Source: Betaproteobacteria bacterium
Lineage (GTDB): Bacteria > Pseudomonadota > Gammaproteobacteria > Burkholderiales > Casimicrobiaceae
Direction: 5' to 3'
Length of the DNA: 64,000 bases
Assembly (NCBI GenBank): GCA_016861105.1
Contig: BOKS01000001.1
Span: forward strand, 372,001 to 436,000
Shown here one piece after another: positions 54,422 through 64,000 of this stretch (its first letter is position 1; every line of letters begins with the position of its first letter). The position numbers and the translations under genes were made by a program. A model generated the notes under the pieces. That model ran no database searches. It saw only the letters and a program-made list of their open reading frames with translations, and was not told the DNA's origin.

Positions 54422-55306
54422 ATGGGCGCCCGTGACGCGCTCGGCGAAGCGCTGCTTGCGTCGCTGACCGCGGACGGCGCGATCCGCGAGTACGCGTTCG
54501 CGCCGCAGGATTTCGAGCGCGTGCGCCGGCTCATCTACGCCCGCGCCGGCATCCACCTGAACGATACGAAGCGCAACATGGTCTACAGCCGGCTGTCGCG
54601 CCGGCTGCGCGCGCTCGGCATCGATTCGTTCGGTGTGTATCTCGAGCGTCTCGAACACGATCCTGCTTTCACCGCGCAGGAGCAGCAGCTCTTCATCAAC
54701 GCGCTGACGACGAATCTCACGTCGTTCTTCCGGGAGCCGCATCACTTCCCGCTGCTCGCGGACTTCCTGCGCACGCGCGGCGACGGCGCGCGGCTGTGGT
54801 GCGCGGCGGCGTCGACCGGCGAAGAGCCCTATTCGATCGCGATGACGATGATCGAGGCGCTCGGCGAGGGCACCTCGGCGCGACTGCTCGCCACCGACAT
54901 CGACACGCACGTGCTCGCGACCGGCCGCGCCGGCGTCTACCGGCTCGACTCGGCGCAGCAGTGCGGCGAGCCGCGGCTGCGGCGCTTCTTCCTGCGCGGA
55001 CGCGGATCCAACGAGGGCATGGTGCGCCTGCGGCCGGAGGTCGCGCGGCTCGTCGAGTTCGCGCCGCTGAACCTGCTCGACGAGACCTGGCCGGCGCTGC
55101 GCGGCTTCGCGCCGCTCGTCGACGCCGTGTTCTGCCGCAACGTGATGATCTACTTCGACAAGCCGACGCAGCGCCGCGTGCTCGCGCGCATCGCGCAGGT
55201 GCTCAGGCCCGGCGGACTGCTGTTCGTCGGCCATTCCGAGAACTTCACGGATTGCCGCGAATGGTTCGCGTTGCGCGGCAAGACGGTGTACGAAAGGCTC
55301 CGATGA
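54422..55306 (+). CDS. cheR: Chemotaxis methyltransferase CheR
   Basis: CheR adds methyl groups from SAM to receptor glutamates. The 294-residue product has the N-terminal helical domain ([20 protein letters not shown]), [13 protein letters not shown], the SAM motif [17 protein letters not shown] and [17 protein letters not shown]. It follows the tethered receptor and overlaps cheD. Confidence 0.97.
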   Translation: MGARDALGEALLASLTADGAIREYAFAPQDFERVRRLIYARAGIHLNDTKRNMVYSRLSRRLRALGIDSFGVYLERLEHDPAFTAQEQQLFINALTTNLTSFFREPHHFPLLADFLRTRGDGARLWCAAASTGEEPYSIAMTMIEALGEGTSARLLATDIDTHVLATGRAGVYRLDSAQQCGEPRLRRFFLRGRGSNEGMVRLRPEVARLVEFAPLNLLDETWPALRGFAPLVDAVFCRNVMIYFDKPTQRRVLARIAQVLRPGGLLFVGHSENFTDCREWFALRGKTVYERLR

Positions 55307-55923
55307 GCGGGCCGCGGTTCAGCGGGGTTCCGGGCGAAGCGCGCACGGTGCTGTACGAGCGCGACTTCGGCCGCAACGCCGTGAAAGTCCTGCCCGGCGA
55401 GTTCTTCGTCTCCGACGAGGACATCGTGATCACGACCGTGCTCGGCTCCTGCGTGGCGGCGTGCATCTGGGACCGTCATGCGGGCGTCGGCGGCATGAAC
55501 CACTTCATGCTGCCGGGCGGAGAAGTCGGCACCCGGGACGCGGACCCGATCGGGTTGGCGGGCCGCTACGGCGTGTTCGCGATGGAACAGCTGATCAACG
55601 AGCTGATCAAGCGCGGCGGCCGCAAGGCGAACTTCGAGGCCAAGGTCTTCGGCGGTGGCCAGGTCCTGCGCAACATGACGAGCATCAACATCGGCGAACG
55701 CAACGCGCAGTTCGTGGAGCAGTTCCTGCGCACCGAGGGCATCCGCATCGGCGCGCGCGATCTGCTCGACGTGCACCCGCGCCGCGTGGCGTTTTTCCCG
55801 GCCACCGGACGCGCGCTGTGCAAGAAGCTCGCGCAGGCCGACGCCTCGCTGGTGGCCGCCGAGCAGCAGTACAACGCCAAGCTCTCGGCCGCGCGCGTCG
55901 GCGGCGACGTCGAACTGTTCTGA
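55303..55923 (+). CDS. cheD: Chemoreceptor glutamine deamidase CheD
   Basis: CheD deamidates receptor glutamines and in many bacteria tunes CheC or receptor activity. The 206-residue product has the catalytic Cys in [13 protein letters not shown], the His in [11 protein letters not shown], and [22 protein letters not shown]. The ATG overlaps the cheR stop. Length fits the betaproteobacterial subgroup. Confidence 0.96.
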   Translation: MSGPRFSGVPGEARTVLYERDFGRNAVKVLPGEFFVSDEDIVITTVLGSCVAACIWDRHAGVGGMNHFMLPGGEVGTRDADPIGLAGRYGVFAMEQLINELIKRGGRKANFEAKVFGGGQVLRNMTSINIGERNAQFVEQFLRTEGIRIGARDLLDVHPRRVAFFPATGRALCKKLAQADASLVAAEQQYNAKLSAARVGGDVELF

Positions 55924-55930
55924 GAGCGCG

Positions 55931-57010
55931 ATGACCAAGACGCGCGTGCTCATCATCGACGACTCGGCGCTGGTTCGCAGCCTGCTGACCGAGATCATCA
56001 ACCGCGAGCCGGACATGGAGGCGATCGGCGCCGCGCCCGATCCGCTGGCCGCGCGCGAGATGATCCGCGCGTCGAACCCGGACGTGCTGACGCTCGACGT
56101 CGAGATGCCCAAGATGGACGGGCTCGACTTCCTCGAGCGGCTGATGCGGCTACGGCCGATGCCGGTCGTGATGGTGTCGACGCTGACCGAACGCGGCGCG
56201 GAGGTGACGCTGCGCGCGCTCGAGCTGGGCGCGGTCGACTTCGTCGCGAAGCCCAGGATCGGTATCGCGAGCGGCATGCAGGAACTCGCGCGCGACATCA
56301 CCGATCGCATCCGTGCCGCCGCGCAGGCGAAGCTGCACCGGCGTGCGGGCGCGCCGCAAGCGTCGGCGCCGGAAGGGCAGGCCAAGGCGCGGCCGGCGAG
56401 CTACTCGCGGCTGTCGACCGAGAAGCTGATCGCGATCGGCGCCTCGACCGGCGGCACCGAAGCGATCCGCGAAGTGCTGACGCGCCTGCCCGCCGACTGT
56501 CCCGCGGTGCTGATCACGCAGCATATGCCGCCGGGTTTCACCAGGAGTTTCGCGCAGCGGCTCGACTCGTTGTGCCGGATCACCGTCAGCGAGGCTGAAG
56601 ACGGCGAGCGCGTGCTGCCCGGTCACGCGTACGTCGCGCCGGGCGGCCGCCATATGCGGCTGGCGCGCAGCGGGTCGAACTACGTCGTCGCCATCGACGA
56701 CGGTGAACCGGTCAATCGCCATCGTCCCTCGGTCGACGTGCTGTTCCGCTCGGTCGCGGCCAACGCCGGTCGCAACGCGCTGGGCGTGATGCTGACCGGC
56801 ATGGGCAAGGACGGCGCGGTCGCGATGCTCGAGATGAAGCGCGCCGGCAGCTTCACGATCGCGCAGGACGAGGCGAGCTGCGTCGTCTTCGGTATGCCGA
56901 AGGAGGCGATCGCGCTCGGCGCGGTCGACGAAGTACTGCCCGTCACCCGTATCGCCGAACGCCTGCAGGATCGGCTCGCCGAGTTCGGAGCCGTGGCGCA
57001 CCGGGTCTGA
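55931..57010 (+). CDS. cheB: Chemotaxis methylesterase/response regulator CheB
   Basis: CheB removes receptor methyl groups when phosphorylated by CheA. The 359-residue product has a receiver domain with D56 in LTLDVEMP, a linker near 110-160, and the esterase domain with nucleophile S172 in IGASTGG, H198 in TQHMPPGF and the aspartate in MLTGMGKDG. It lies 7 bp after cheD and ends just before the rnpB promoter. Confidence 0.97.
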   Translation: MTKTRVLIIDDSALVRSLLTEIINREPDMEAIGAAPDPLAAREMIRASNPDVLTLDVEMPKMDGLDFLERLMRLRPMPVVMVSTLTERGAEVTLRALELGAVDFVAKPRIGIASGMQELARDITDRIRAAAQAKLHRRAGAPQASAPEGQAKARPASYSRLSTEKLIAIGASTGGTEAIREVLTRLPADCPAVLITQHMPPGFTRSFAQRLDSLCRITVSEAEDGERVLPGHAYVAPGGRHMRLARSGSNYVVAIDDGEPVNRHRPSVDVLFRSVAANAGRNALGVMLTGMGKDGAVAMLEMKRAGSFTIAQDEASCVVFGMPKEAIALGAVDEVLPVTRIAERLQDRLAEFGAVAHRV

Positions 57011-57019
57011 TGCGCCGGC

Positions 57020-57048
57020 TTGCTGCCGGGCGCGTTCATCCCTACATT
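57020..57048 (+). promoter_or_regulatory. Sigma-70 promoter of rnpB
   Basis: TTGCTG, 17 bp, TACATT. Position +1 would fall at the 5' end of the RNase P RNA (about 57056). Confidence 0.65.
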
Positions 57049-57055
57049 CGGCACT

Positions 57056-57364
57056 GCAAAGCCCGCCGGGCGATCGCCGGCAGCCTCGTCTGCCGGAGGA
57101 AAGTCCGGACTCCGCAGAGCGGCGTAGCAGGTAACACCTGTCCACCGTGAGGTGAGGATCAGAGCAACAGAGACGAGCCGATTCAGTTCGGGTGAAACGG
57201 GCAATCTCTACGCGGAGCAACACCAAGTAGGCGACCGACGACCTTGCTCGGGTAGGTCGCGGGTAGGTGGCTCGAGCCAGTCAGCGATGGCGGGCCCAGA
57301 GGAATGATCGCCACACGGCGCAACCTGCGCCGTGCACAGAATCCGGCTTATAGGCGGGCTTTGC
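57056..57364 (+). ncRNA. rnpB: RNase P RNA (bacterial class A)
   Basis: The catalytic RNA of RNase P, which cuts tRNA 5' leaders. The conserved core is plain: GAGGAAAGTCCGGACTCC near 57098, the AGAGCAACAGAGA region, and the 3' half with CAGAATCCGGCTTATAG. The terminal helix P1 pairs GCAAAGCCCGCC (57056-57067) with GGCGGGCTTTGC (57353-57364), which sets both ends. rnpB before mraZ is a familiar betaproteobacterial arrangement. The mature length is short but all landmarks are present. Confidence 0.95.
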
Positions 57365-57562
57365 ACTTCTTCCGCGTCCCGCACGCATCGAATGTGCAGC
57401 GCACCTCACTGAACGGGCGCGGATGTGGCGCCGGTTCTTTGTAACGTTCGACTTTCACTTCGTTCGCTATCTCTTTCATTCGCCTACATATTTCCAGCGA
57501 CTGAGCTGGCGGTGCACAGCTCTAAGTCGTTGTCGTCATTGGGAAAACCGCCTCTTATTCCC

Positions 57563-57591
57563 TTGACCCCTCGAGGCGCATGCTCTAGAGT
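57563..57591 (+). promoter_or_regulatory. Sigma-70 promoter of the dcw cluster (mraZ)
   Basis: TTGACC, 17 bp, TAGAGT, directly ahead of the MraZ-type repeats. The 338 bp between rnpB and mraZ contain no gene. Confidence 0.65.
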
Positions 57592-57601
57592 GCCGCGCTA
57601 G

Positions 57602-57626
57602 TGGGATAAAGTGGAAATAAGTGGAT
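57602..57626 (+). promoter_or_regulatory. MraZ operator: three TGGRN repeats at 10-bp spacing
   Basis: TGGGA (57602), TGGAA (57612) and TGGAT (57622) are in exact 10-bp register, on the same face of the helix. MraZ is known to bind TGGGN direct repeats ahead of its own gene, so this is probably its autoregulatory site, just downstream of the promoter. Confidence 0.75.
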
Positions 57627-57702
57627 TAGTTAGCAGTCGCTTGCGCTGAAACCCGGTATTTGGCGCAAGTCTGTGGCGATCCGCGATCACTGCGAGGCGC
57701 GC

Positions 57703-58131
57703 GTGTTCGAGGGGGCAGCGGCACTGACGTTGGACGACAAGGGCAGGCTTTCGATGCCCGCGCGCCATCGCGAAACGCTGGTCGCGCAGTACGAAGGCCG
57801 CGTCACGCTGACCCGCCATCCCGATCGCTGCCTTGTCGTTTATCCCCGCCCCGTGTGGGAAGCCAAGCGCGCCGAGCTTGCGCAGATGCCTTTCGAGGCG
57901 CGCGAATGGGTCCGCATCATCGTCGGCAGCGCGCGCAGCCTGGAGCTGGACAGCGCCGGCCGCGTGCTGATCCCGGCAGAACTGCGCGCGGTTGCGGGAC
58001 TCGAACGCGATGTCGTATTGATCGGGCTCGAGAACCGCCTCGAACTCTGGGACGCCGCGGCGCGCGCCGAGCAGGAAAAGGCCGCGCTCGAGGCCGGCGT
58101 TCCGGACGCGTTCAAGCGCTTCATCTTCTGA
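57703..58131 (+). CDS. mraZ: Transcriptional regulator MraZ
   Basis: MraZ is a ring-shaped DNA-binding regulator of the division/cell-wall cluster. The 142-residue product has two AbrB-like halves, with ALTLDDKGRLSMPARHRE and SARSLELDSAGRVLIPAELR. The GTG at 57703 (giving a FEGAAALTLD start) matches the family and has a GAGG SD; an upstream in-frame GTG at 57673 is less likely. It is the first gene of the dcw cluster. Confidence 0.95.
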   Translation: MFEGAAALTLDDKGRLSMPARHRETLVAQYEGRVTLTRHPDRCLVVYPRPVWEAKRAELAQMPFEAREWVRIIVGSARSLELDSAGRVLIPAELRAVAGLERDVVLIGLENRLELWDAAARAEQEKAALEAGVPDAFKRFIF

Positions 58132-58137
58132 TCGTGG

Positions 58138-59115
58138 ATGCCGTCCCCCTTCACGATCGCTTCACCCGAACACCGCACCGTTCTTCCCGCAGCAGCGGTC
58201 GAAGCACTGGTGACGGACCCCGCGGGCATCTACGTCGACGCGACCTTCGGGCGCGGCGGGCACGCGCGCGCCATCCTCGCGCGGCTGGCGCCGGCCGGCC
58301 GGCTCGTCGCCTTCGATCGCGATACGGCGGCGCAGACGTCGGCCGCAGCGATCGCCGATATGCGCTTCGCTTTCGTCCACGCGCCGTTTTCGCAGTTGCG
58401 CGAGCGACTGCAGGCGCTCGCGATCGCACAGGTGCAGGGCGTCCTGCTCGACCTCGGCGTGTCGTCGCCGCAGATCGACGATCCGCAACGCGGCTTCTCG
58501 CTGCGCGGCGACGGTCCGCTCGACATGCGGATGGACACGACGCACGGCGAAACGGCGGCCCAGTGGCTGGCGCGGGCAACGGTTGAAGAACTGACGCGGG
58601 TGATCCGTGACTATGGGGAAGAACGGTTTGCTGCATCGATTGCAAAGGCGATTGTGGCTCGCCGCGAGGCTGGGCGGCCGATCACCCGCACCGCCGACCT
58701 TGCCGCTGTCGTGGCGAGCGCGATCCCCGTCAAAAGCCGCAAGGACGCGTCCCAGCACGCGGCCACGCGGACTTTTCAGGCTGTACGGATTCACGTCAAT
58801 CAAGAGCTTGAGGAATTGGCGCTAGCGCTCGCACAAACCGTCGAACTGCTCGCGACCGGCGCGCGCCTGGTCGTGATCAGCTTCCATTCGCTCGAGGACC
58901 GGCTCGTGAAGCGGTTCATCGAGGCGCACGCGCATCCGGAGCGGGCGCAGGACCCGCGCCTGCCGTTGCGCGCATCCGAGCTGCCGCCACCGACCCTGCG
59001 CCCGCTCGGCAAGATCGTGCCTGATACCGCCGAGATCGCGGCGAACCCGCGCGCCCGCTCGGCCGTGATGCGGGTGGCCGAACGCACGGCCGCACCGCTG
59101 CGGAGGTCCGCGTGA
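58138..59115 (+). CDS. rsmH: 16S rRNA (cytosine1402-N4)-methyltransferase RsmH
   Basis: RsmH methylates C1402 of 16S rRNA. The 325-residue product has the SAM loop [39 protein letters not shown] and [13 protein letters not shown], all family signatures. It lies 6 bp after mraZ and overlaps ftsL by 4 bp. Confidence 0.97.
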   Translation: MPSPFTIASPEHRTVLPAAAVEALVTDPAGIYVDATFGRGGHARAILARLAPAGRLVAFDRDTAAQTSAAAIADMRFAFVHAPFSQLRERLQALAIAQVQGVLLDLGVSSPQIDDPQRGFSLRGDGPLDMRMDTTHGETAAQWLARATVEELTRVIRDYGEERFAASIAKAIVARREAGRPITRTADLAAVVASAIPVKSRKDASQHAATRTFQAVRIHVNQELEELALALAQTVELLATGARLVVISFHSLEDRLVKRFIEAHAHPERAQDPRLPLRASELPPPTLRPLGKIVPDTAEIAANPRARSAVMRVAERTAAPLRRSA

Positions 59116-59411
59116 TCCGGCGCGGCGTACTGCTGCTCGTCGCCGCACTGCTCGTCGCGAGCGGCTTGTCGGTGGTCACGGCGCAGCACCGCGCGCGCAG
59201 CCTGTTCGTCGACCTGGAGCGCGCGCAGCAGCAGGCCAAAGCGCTCGAGGCAGAGGGCAACCGGTTGCGCGTCGAACTGGGGCGCGCCTCGCAGCCGGCT
59301 ACGGTCGAGGCGGCCGCGCGCGAGCTGGGTCTGCGCCCCGTCGACGGCGCGCGCACCGTGTTCCTGCCCGCGGCCCCGGGCGCGGCGGCGACGCAGGGAG
59401 CGCCCAAGTGA
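59112..59411 (+). CDS. ftsL: Cell division protein FtsL
   Basis: FtsL is a bitopic divisome protein that works with FtsB and FtsQ and activates FtsWI. The 99-residue product has one transmembrane helix (about 5-24) and a periplasmic coiled coil (about 28-65: [19 protein letters not shown]). The GTG at 59112 overlaps the rsmH stop, and its end overlaps ftsI (GTGA), the usual arrangement. Confidence 0.93.
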   Translation: MIRRGVLLLVAALLVASGLSVVTAQHRARSLFVDLERAQQQAKALEAEGNRLRVELGRASQPATVEAAARELGLRPVDGARTVFLPAAPGAAATQGAPK

Positions 59412-61237
59412 AGCAGCCCCCCGCCTATCGCAGCGGCGCGGCAAGTCGCGCGTTTGCACCACCTCCGCGTAGCGCCCGCACAGCGCGCAGCGGTGAACGC
59501 GTCGCGTTCAATGCCAACCCCTTGCTGACCGTCAAGCTGCCGCGCTGGCGCTCGATGCTGCTGCTGTTCCTGTTGTTCTGCGCGTTCGCGCTGCTTGCCG
59601 GCCGCGCGTTCTACCTGCAGGGCGGCATCGGTACCGACTTCCTGCAACGGCAGGGCGAAGCGCGCTACGCGCGCACGCTCGAGGTGCCGGCCACGCGCGG
59701 CAAGGTGACCGACCGCAACGGCGTCGTGCTCGCCGCCTCGGTCCCTGCGCGCGCGATCTGGGCGATCCCCGACGACGTCGACCTGTCGTCGCGCGAGCTG
59801 GCGCAGCTTGCGCAATTGCTGGCGATGCCCGTGGCCGAGCTCAAGCGCAAGCTCGCGGCCGAGGACCGCAACTTCGTCTATCTGCGGCGCCAGGTCGAAC
59901 CCGAGGTCGCCGAACGCATCGCCGCGCTGAAGCTCGAAGGGATCCACTCGAGCCGCGAGTTCAAGCGCCACTATCCGGAAGGCCGGACGGCGGCGCACGT
60001 GATCGGCTTCACCGATGTCGAGGACCGCGGGCAGGAAGGGATCGAGCTCGCCCTCGAGTCGACGCTCGCCGGCCGCGCGGGCAGCCGCCGCGTGATCAAG
60101 GATCGGCTCGGGCGCATCGTCGACGACGACTGGCAGCGCATGCCGGTCGACGGCCGCGACGTCGTGCTGTCGATCGACCACCGCATCCAGTACATCGCGT
60201 TTTCGGCGCTGAAGGATGCGATCGAGACCCACCGCGCGAAGGCCGGTGCCGTCGTCGTGCTCGACGTGAAGACCGGCGAGGTGCTCGCGCTCGCGAACTG
60301 GCCGAGCTTCGACCCCAACCGGCGCGACCGCTGGGATGCGGCCACGCTGCGCAATCGCGCGCTGACGGACACCTTCGAGCCCGGCTCGACGTTGAAACCC
60401 TTCTCGATCGCCGCCGCGCTCGACGCCGGGCGCGTATCGCCCGAACTGCGCGTGCAGACCGCGCCGGGGCGCATGACGATCGGCGGCCGCACGATCGGCG
60501 ACGCCCATCCGCACGGCGTGCTGACCGTCGCCGAGGTCGTCGCCAAGTCGAGCAATGTCGGCACCGCCAAGATTGCGCTCGATCTGCCGGCGCAGGCCCT
60601 ATGGGAAACGTACACCGCCGCCGGGTTCGGCCAGGCGCCGAGCCGGGCGAGTGCGGGCTTCAGTGGCGCCGTCGCGGGGCGTCTGCGTCCGTACAAGGCG
60701 TGGCGCCCGATCGAGCAGGCGACGATCGCCTACGGCTACGGCGTTTCGGTGTCGCTGCTGCAGCTCGCGCGCGCCTACACCGTCTTCGCACGCGACGGCG
60801 ACGTCGTGCCGGTGACGATGATCAGGACCGATTCGCCGCCCGCGGGCGTCCAGGTGATCAAACCCGCGACCGCGCGCACGATGCGGCGCATGCTGGAACT
60901 GGCCGTCGGCGACGGGGGCACCGCGCCGGCCGCGCGCATCGCCGGCTACCGCGTCGCCGGCAAGACCGGCACCGCGCGCAAGCTGCAGAACGGGCGCTAC
61001 GTCAACGCGTACGTCGCTTCGTTCGCGGGCTTCGCCCCGGCGTCGGACCCGCGCATCGTCGTCGCGGTGATGATCGACGAGCCGGACGCCGCGCGCGGGC
61101 GCTACTACGGTGGCGATGTCGCAGCGCCGGTGTTCGCGCAGATCGTCGCCGGCGCGCTGCGCACGCTGCAGGTTTCGCCCGACGGTTCGCTCGATCAGCC
61201 GCGGCTGCCGCTGCAGCGGCTTGCCGAGGCCATGTGA
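59408..61237 (+). CDS. ftsI: Septal transpeptidase FtsI (PBP3)
   Basis: FtsI cross-links septal peptidoglycan. The 609-residue product has a cytoplasmic tail, a transmembrane helix at about 50-70, a pedestal domain and the transpeptidase domain with S327 and K330 in GSTLK, SSN at 381-383 and KTGT at 519-522, all intact. The GTG start overlaps ftsL. Confidence 0.97.
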   Translation: MKQPPAYRSGAASRAFAPPPRSARTARSGERVAFNANPLLTVKLPRWRSMLLLFLLFCAFALLAGRAFYLQGGIGTDFLQRQGEARYARTLEVPATRGKVTDRNGVVLAASVPARAIWAIPDDVDLSSRELAQLAQLLAMPVAELKRKLAAEDRNFVYLRRQVEPEVAERIAALKLEGIHSSREFKRHYPEGRTAAHVIGFTDVEDRGQEGIELALESTLAGRAGSRRVIKDRLGRIVDDDWQRMPVDGRDVVLSIDHRIQYIAFSALKDAIETHRAKAGAVVVLDVKTGEVLALANWPSFDPNRRDRWDAATLRNRALTDTFEPGSTLKPFSIAAALDAGRVSPELRVQTAPGRMTIGGRTIGDAHPHGVLTVAEVVAKSSNVGTAKIALDLPAQALWETYTAAGFGQAPSRASAGFSGAVAGRLRPYKAWRPIEQATIAYGYGVSVSLLQLARAYTVFARDGDVVPVTMIRTDSPPAGVQVIKPATARTMRRMLELAVGDGGTAPAARIAGYRVAGKTGTARKLQNGRYVNAYVASFAGFAPASDPRIVVAVMIDEPDAARGRYYGGDVAAPVFAQIVAGALRTLQVSPDGSLDQPRLPLQRLAEAM

Positions 61238-61247
61238 GGCGCAGGCG

Positions 61248-62840
61248 ATGAGCGGACCGCACGCGAGCGTGATGCAGATCGTCGCCTGGCTGCGCGCGAC
61301 GGTACCGTCGGCGCTCGACGGCGCGCACCATCTTCAGCTCGACAGTCGGCGTATCGCGCCGGGCGACGTCTTCGTCGCCGTGCCCGGTGCGGTGCCGGGC
61401 CGCAGCGTCGACGGGCGCGATTACGTGCGCGCGGCTGCGGCGCTCGGCGCGGCCGCCGCGCTCGTCGAAGCGGAAGGCTGGAGGCCGCTCGACATCGACC
61501 TCCCGACGCTGCCGGTGCCGGGGCTGCGGCGGCTCGTCGGTCCTCTCGCCGCGAGCTTCTACGGGCAGCCGAGCGAAAAGCTGCTGGCGATCGGCGTGAC
61601 CGGTACCAACGGCAAGACCTCGTGCACACAGTGGATCGCGCAACTGCTGACGCTCGAAGGCACGCGTTGCGCCGTCATCGGCACGGTCGGCAGCGGGTTC
61701 CCCGGGGCGGTGTTCGCCGGCGCCGCGCTGACGACCCCGGACGCGATCGCCCTGCAGCGCGAAGTGCGCGCGCTGCTCGACGAAGGCGCGCGTGCACTCG
61801 CGATGGAGGTGTCTTCGATCGGGCTCGACCAGGGTCGCGTCGACGGCATGGCCTTCGACATCGCGCTGTTCACGAACCTCACGCGCGACCACCTCGACTA
61901 CCACGGCACGCTCGAGCGCTACGAAGCGGCGAAGGCGCGGCTCTTCGACTGGTCCACGCTGTCGCATACGGTGATCAACCTGGACGATGCAACCGGGCAG
62001 CGCTTCGCCGCGCGGCTGGCGGAGCGCGGCGGGCTGCGCGTCATCGGTTTCACCGCGCAGGATGCGGCCGCACCGGCGCCGCTCGCGCTGCGGCTCGCCG
62101 CGCACGCGGTGCGCGCGACGGCGACCGGCCTGCAGTTCGAGGTCGACGACGGCAGTCGGCGAATCGAGGTCGCGGTGCCGCTGGTCGGCGCGTTCAACGT
62201 CTCCAATCTGCTCGGCGTACTCGGCGTCGCGCTCGCCGCCGGCATCGCGCTCGAGCGCGCCTGCAGCGTGCTGCCGCGGCTCGCGCCGCCGCCCGGACGC
62301 ATGCAGCGCGTCGGCGGCGAGGGCGCGCCGCTCGCGGTCGTCGACTACGCGCACACGCCCGACGCGCTGGCGCAGGCGCTCGTCGCGCTCGCGCCGCTCG
62401 CGCAGGCGCGCGGCGGGCGACTGTGGGTCGTTTTCGGCGCCGGCGGCGACCGCGATCCGGGCAAACGCGCGCCGATGGGCGAAGCGGCGGCGCGGCTCGC
62501 CGATCGGGTCGTGATCACGAGCGACAACCCGCGCACGGAAGCGCCGGAGGCGATCGTCGACGCGATCGCGCGCGGCGTCCCGGCCGATCGCGCAGGGCGC
62601 GTCGAGCGGATCGTCGATCGCGCCGGGGCGATCGCGCACGCGCTGGTGGACGCGGACGACGCCGACGTCGTGCTGATCGCCGGCAAGGGCCACGAGGACT
62701 ACCAGGACATCGGCGGCGCGAAGCGGCCGTTTTCGGACGTCGAGCACGCGCGCGCCGCGCTTGCGCGGCGCGCCTCCTCGGCCTCGCGCACGGACTCCGG
62801 CGGCGGCGCCCGCGGCACGGCGCGGGAGGCGGCGGCATGA
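61248..62840 (+). CDS. murE: UDP-MurNAc-tripeptide synthetase MurE
   Basis: MurE adds the third amino acid to the peptidoglycan stem. The 530-residue product has the ATP loop GVTGTNGKTS (about 116-125), TTPDAI, the carbamylated-Lys region and DNPRTE, the signature for meso-diaminopimelate. The last 25 residues or so (after ALARRA) are a Ser/Gly-rich extension. The end overlaps murF by 4 bp. Confidence 0.96.
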   Translation: MSGPHASVMQIVAWLRATVPSALDGAHHLQLDSRRIAPGDVFVAVPGAVPGRSVDGRDYVRAAAALGAAAALVEAEGWRPLDIDLPTLPVPGLRRLVGPLAASFYGQPSEKLLAIGVTGTNGKTSCTQWIAQLLTLEGTRCAVIGTVGSGFPGAVFAGAALTTPDAIALQREVRALLDEGARALAMEVSSIGLDQGRVDGMAFDIALFTNLTRDHLDYHGTLERYEAAKARLFDWSTLSHTVINLDDATGQRFAARLAERGGLRVIGFTAQDAAAPAPLALRLAAHAVRATATGLQFEVDDGSRRIEVAVPLVGAFNVSNLLGVLGVALAAGIALERACSVLPRLAPPPGRMQRVGGEGAPLAVVDYAHTPDALAQALVALAPLAQARGGRLWVVFGAGGDRDPGKRAPMGEAAARLADRVVITSDNPRTEAPEAIVDAIARGVPADRAGRVERIVDRAGAIAHALVDADDADVVLIAGKGHEDYQDIGGAKRPFSDVEHARAALARRASSASRTDSGGGARGTAREAAA

Positions 62841-64000
62841 TGACCGTGGCCGAACTCGCGCGAGCGCTGCCGCAGTTCGCGCTGCACGGCGACGGCGGCG
62901 TGCGCTTCACGAGCGTGTCGACCGATACGCGCACGGCGCCGGCAGGCTGCGTCTTTTTCGCGTTGCGCGGCGACCGCTTCGACGCGCACGACTTCGTCGC
63001 GCAGGCGGTGGCAGCCGGCGCGGCCGCCGTCGTCGTCGAGCGGCGCGTCGACGTAGTCGTGCCGCAGATCGTCGTTGCCGACGCGCGGCGCGCGCTGGGC
63101 ATCGCCGCGGCGGCGTGGCGCGCGCGCTTCGATGTTCCGCTGATCGCGGTGACCGGCAGCAACGGCAAGACGACCGTGACCCAGATGATCGGTTCGATCC
63201 TCGCGTCCGCCTACGGCGAAGACCGGCGGCTCGCCACGCGCGGCAACCTGAACAACGAGGTCGGCCTGCCGCTGATGCTGTTCGAGCTCGCCGCGCGGCA
63301 TCGCGCCGCGGTGCTCGAACTCGGCATGAACCATCCGGGCGAGATCGCCTACCTCGCGCAACTGGCGAAGCCCACCGTCACCGTGGTCAACAACGCGCAG
63401 CGCGAGCACCAGGAATTCATGGCTTCGGTCGAGGCGACCGCGCACGAAAACGGCGCGGCGATCGCCGCGCTGCCGCCCGAAGGCGTAGCGGTCTTTCCGG
63501 CCGACGATCCGTGCGCGCCGATCTGGCGCACGCTCGCCGGAACGCGACGCGTCATCGATTTCGCGCGCAGCGCCTATGCCGTCGTCACAGCCACCGTCGA
63601 GTCGACTGCCGCGGGCAGTCGGCTTTCGATCGCCACGCCGCAGGGTCTGATCGAAACGTCGATCGGCGTGCCGGGCGCGCACAACGTGCACAACGCGCTC
63701 GCGGCAACGGCCGCGTGCCTCGCGCTCGGCGTGCCGAACGCCGCGATCGCGGCGGGGATCGCCGCGTTCGCGCCGGTCAAGGGCCGCGGCGTCCGACTGT
63801 CGACCGCCAGCGGCGCGGCGCTGATCGACGACACGTACAACGCGAACCCGGACTCGATGCGCGCGGCGATCGACGTGCTCGCCGCGTGCGCTGCGCCGCG
63901 CGTGCTGGTGATCGGCGACATGGGCGAGGTCGGCAGCCAGGGACCGGCGTTCCACCGCGAGATCGGCGCGTACGCGCGCAGCCGCGGCATCGAGACGCTG
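62837..64000 (+). CDS. murF: UDP-MurNAc-tripeptide-D-Ala-D-Ala ligase MurF (cut by window end)
   Basis: MurF adds D-Ala-D-Ala to complete the pentapeptide precursor. The 388 visible codons are open to the window edge. The N-terminal uridine-binding domain has FTSVSTDTRTAPAGCVFFAL, the ATP loop is VTGSNGKTTVTQM, and NLNNEVGLPL, LELGMNHPGEI and DDTYNANPDSM are family signatures. The ATG at 62837 overlaps the murE stop. About 60-80 C-terminal residues are missing. Confidence 0.96.
   Translation, partial: MMTVAELARALPQFALHGDGGVRFTSVSTDTRTAPAGCVFFALRGDRFDAHDFVAQAVAAGAAAVVVERRVDVVVPQIVVADARRALGIAAAAWRARFDVPLIAVTGSNGKTTVTQMIGSILASAYGEDRRLATRGNLNNEVGLPLMLFELAARHRAAVLELGMNHPGEIAYLAQLAKPTVTVVNNAQREHQEFMASVEATAHENGAAIAALPPEGVAVFPADDPCAPIWRTLAGTRRVIDFARSAYAVVTATVESTAAGSRLSIATPQGLIETSIGVPGAHNVHNALAATAACLALGVPNAAIAAGIAAFAPVKGRGVRLSTASGAALIDDTYNANPDSMRAAIDVLAACAAPRVLVIGDMGEVGSQGPAFHREIGAYARSRGIETL

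Noticed and set aside
52478..55234. A 918-codon minus-strand frame opposite the chemoreceptor and cheR
   Set aside because: It spans two clearly coding genes in antisense and has no domain of its own.

Overview
The window is GC-rich DNA from a flagellated betaproteobacterium, most likely Burkholderiales. The case rests on FlhDC as flagellar master regulator, the fliE / fliF-to-fliR arrangement, motAB-cheY-cheZ, the pyrC-DUF3025 pair, rnpB directly ahead of mraZ, and the dcw order mraZ-rsmH-ftsL-ftsI-murE-murF. No genus can be named from sequence alone.

Layout. Positions 1-12.7 kb are mixed metabolism and envelope: a stand-alone pyruvate dehydrogenase E1-type gene, pyrC and a DUF3025 gene, an otnK-denD four-carbon sugar-acid pair, a 51-codon basic protein, a hemolysin III-family membrane protein, an acetolactate-synthase-like ThDP enzyme, a patatin-type autotransporter resembling PlpD, and a CbiM-like permease. 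From 12.9 to 25.3 kb lies the basal-body/export operon fliFGHIJKLMNOPQR on the minus strand, with fliE divergent. From 25.3 to 31.3 kb come an aldo/keto reductase, cheZ, cheY, motB, motA, flhC and flhD. From 31.5 to 38.2 kb are a predicted FliA-dependent small RNA, fliC, flaG-fliD, and fliS-fliT-(fliK-like)-flhX-ycgR. From 38.3 to 44.1 kb are a double methyltransferase, a 1210-residue protein with three glycosyltransferase modules (both likely to act on flagellin) and an uncharacterised gene behind a FliA promoter. From 44.3 to 57.0 kb are flhB, flhA, flhF, a flhG-like gene, fliA, two chemoreceptors and cheR-cheD-cheB. rnpB follows, then the start of the division and cell-wall cluster, cut by the window end inside murF.

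How it works together. FlhDC should switch on the basal-body genes and fliA. I find FliA (sigma-28) promoter matches before fliF, fliL, motA, fliC, flaG, fliS, flhB, the unknown gene at 43.6 kb and a gene-free stretch between flhD and fliC that ends in a strong intrinsic terminator. CheY, CheZ and YcgR act on the motor; CheR, CheB and CheD adapt the receptors; cheA and cheW are not in the window.

The most striking structural feature is a family of short intergenic elements. Each has arrays of the heptamer GGATTGC on one side and the inverse GCAATCC on the other. They occupy almost every non-overlapping junction of the fliF-R operon, plus motB-motA and flhA-flhF. They intrude into fliH, fliI and flhF coding sequence and often leave the next gene without a visible Shine-Dalgarno (SD) sequence. 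Other palindromic repeats are inserted in frame in the E1 gene, fliP, the fliK-like gene and a chemoreceptor gene.
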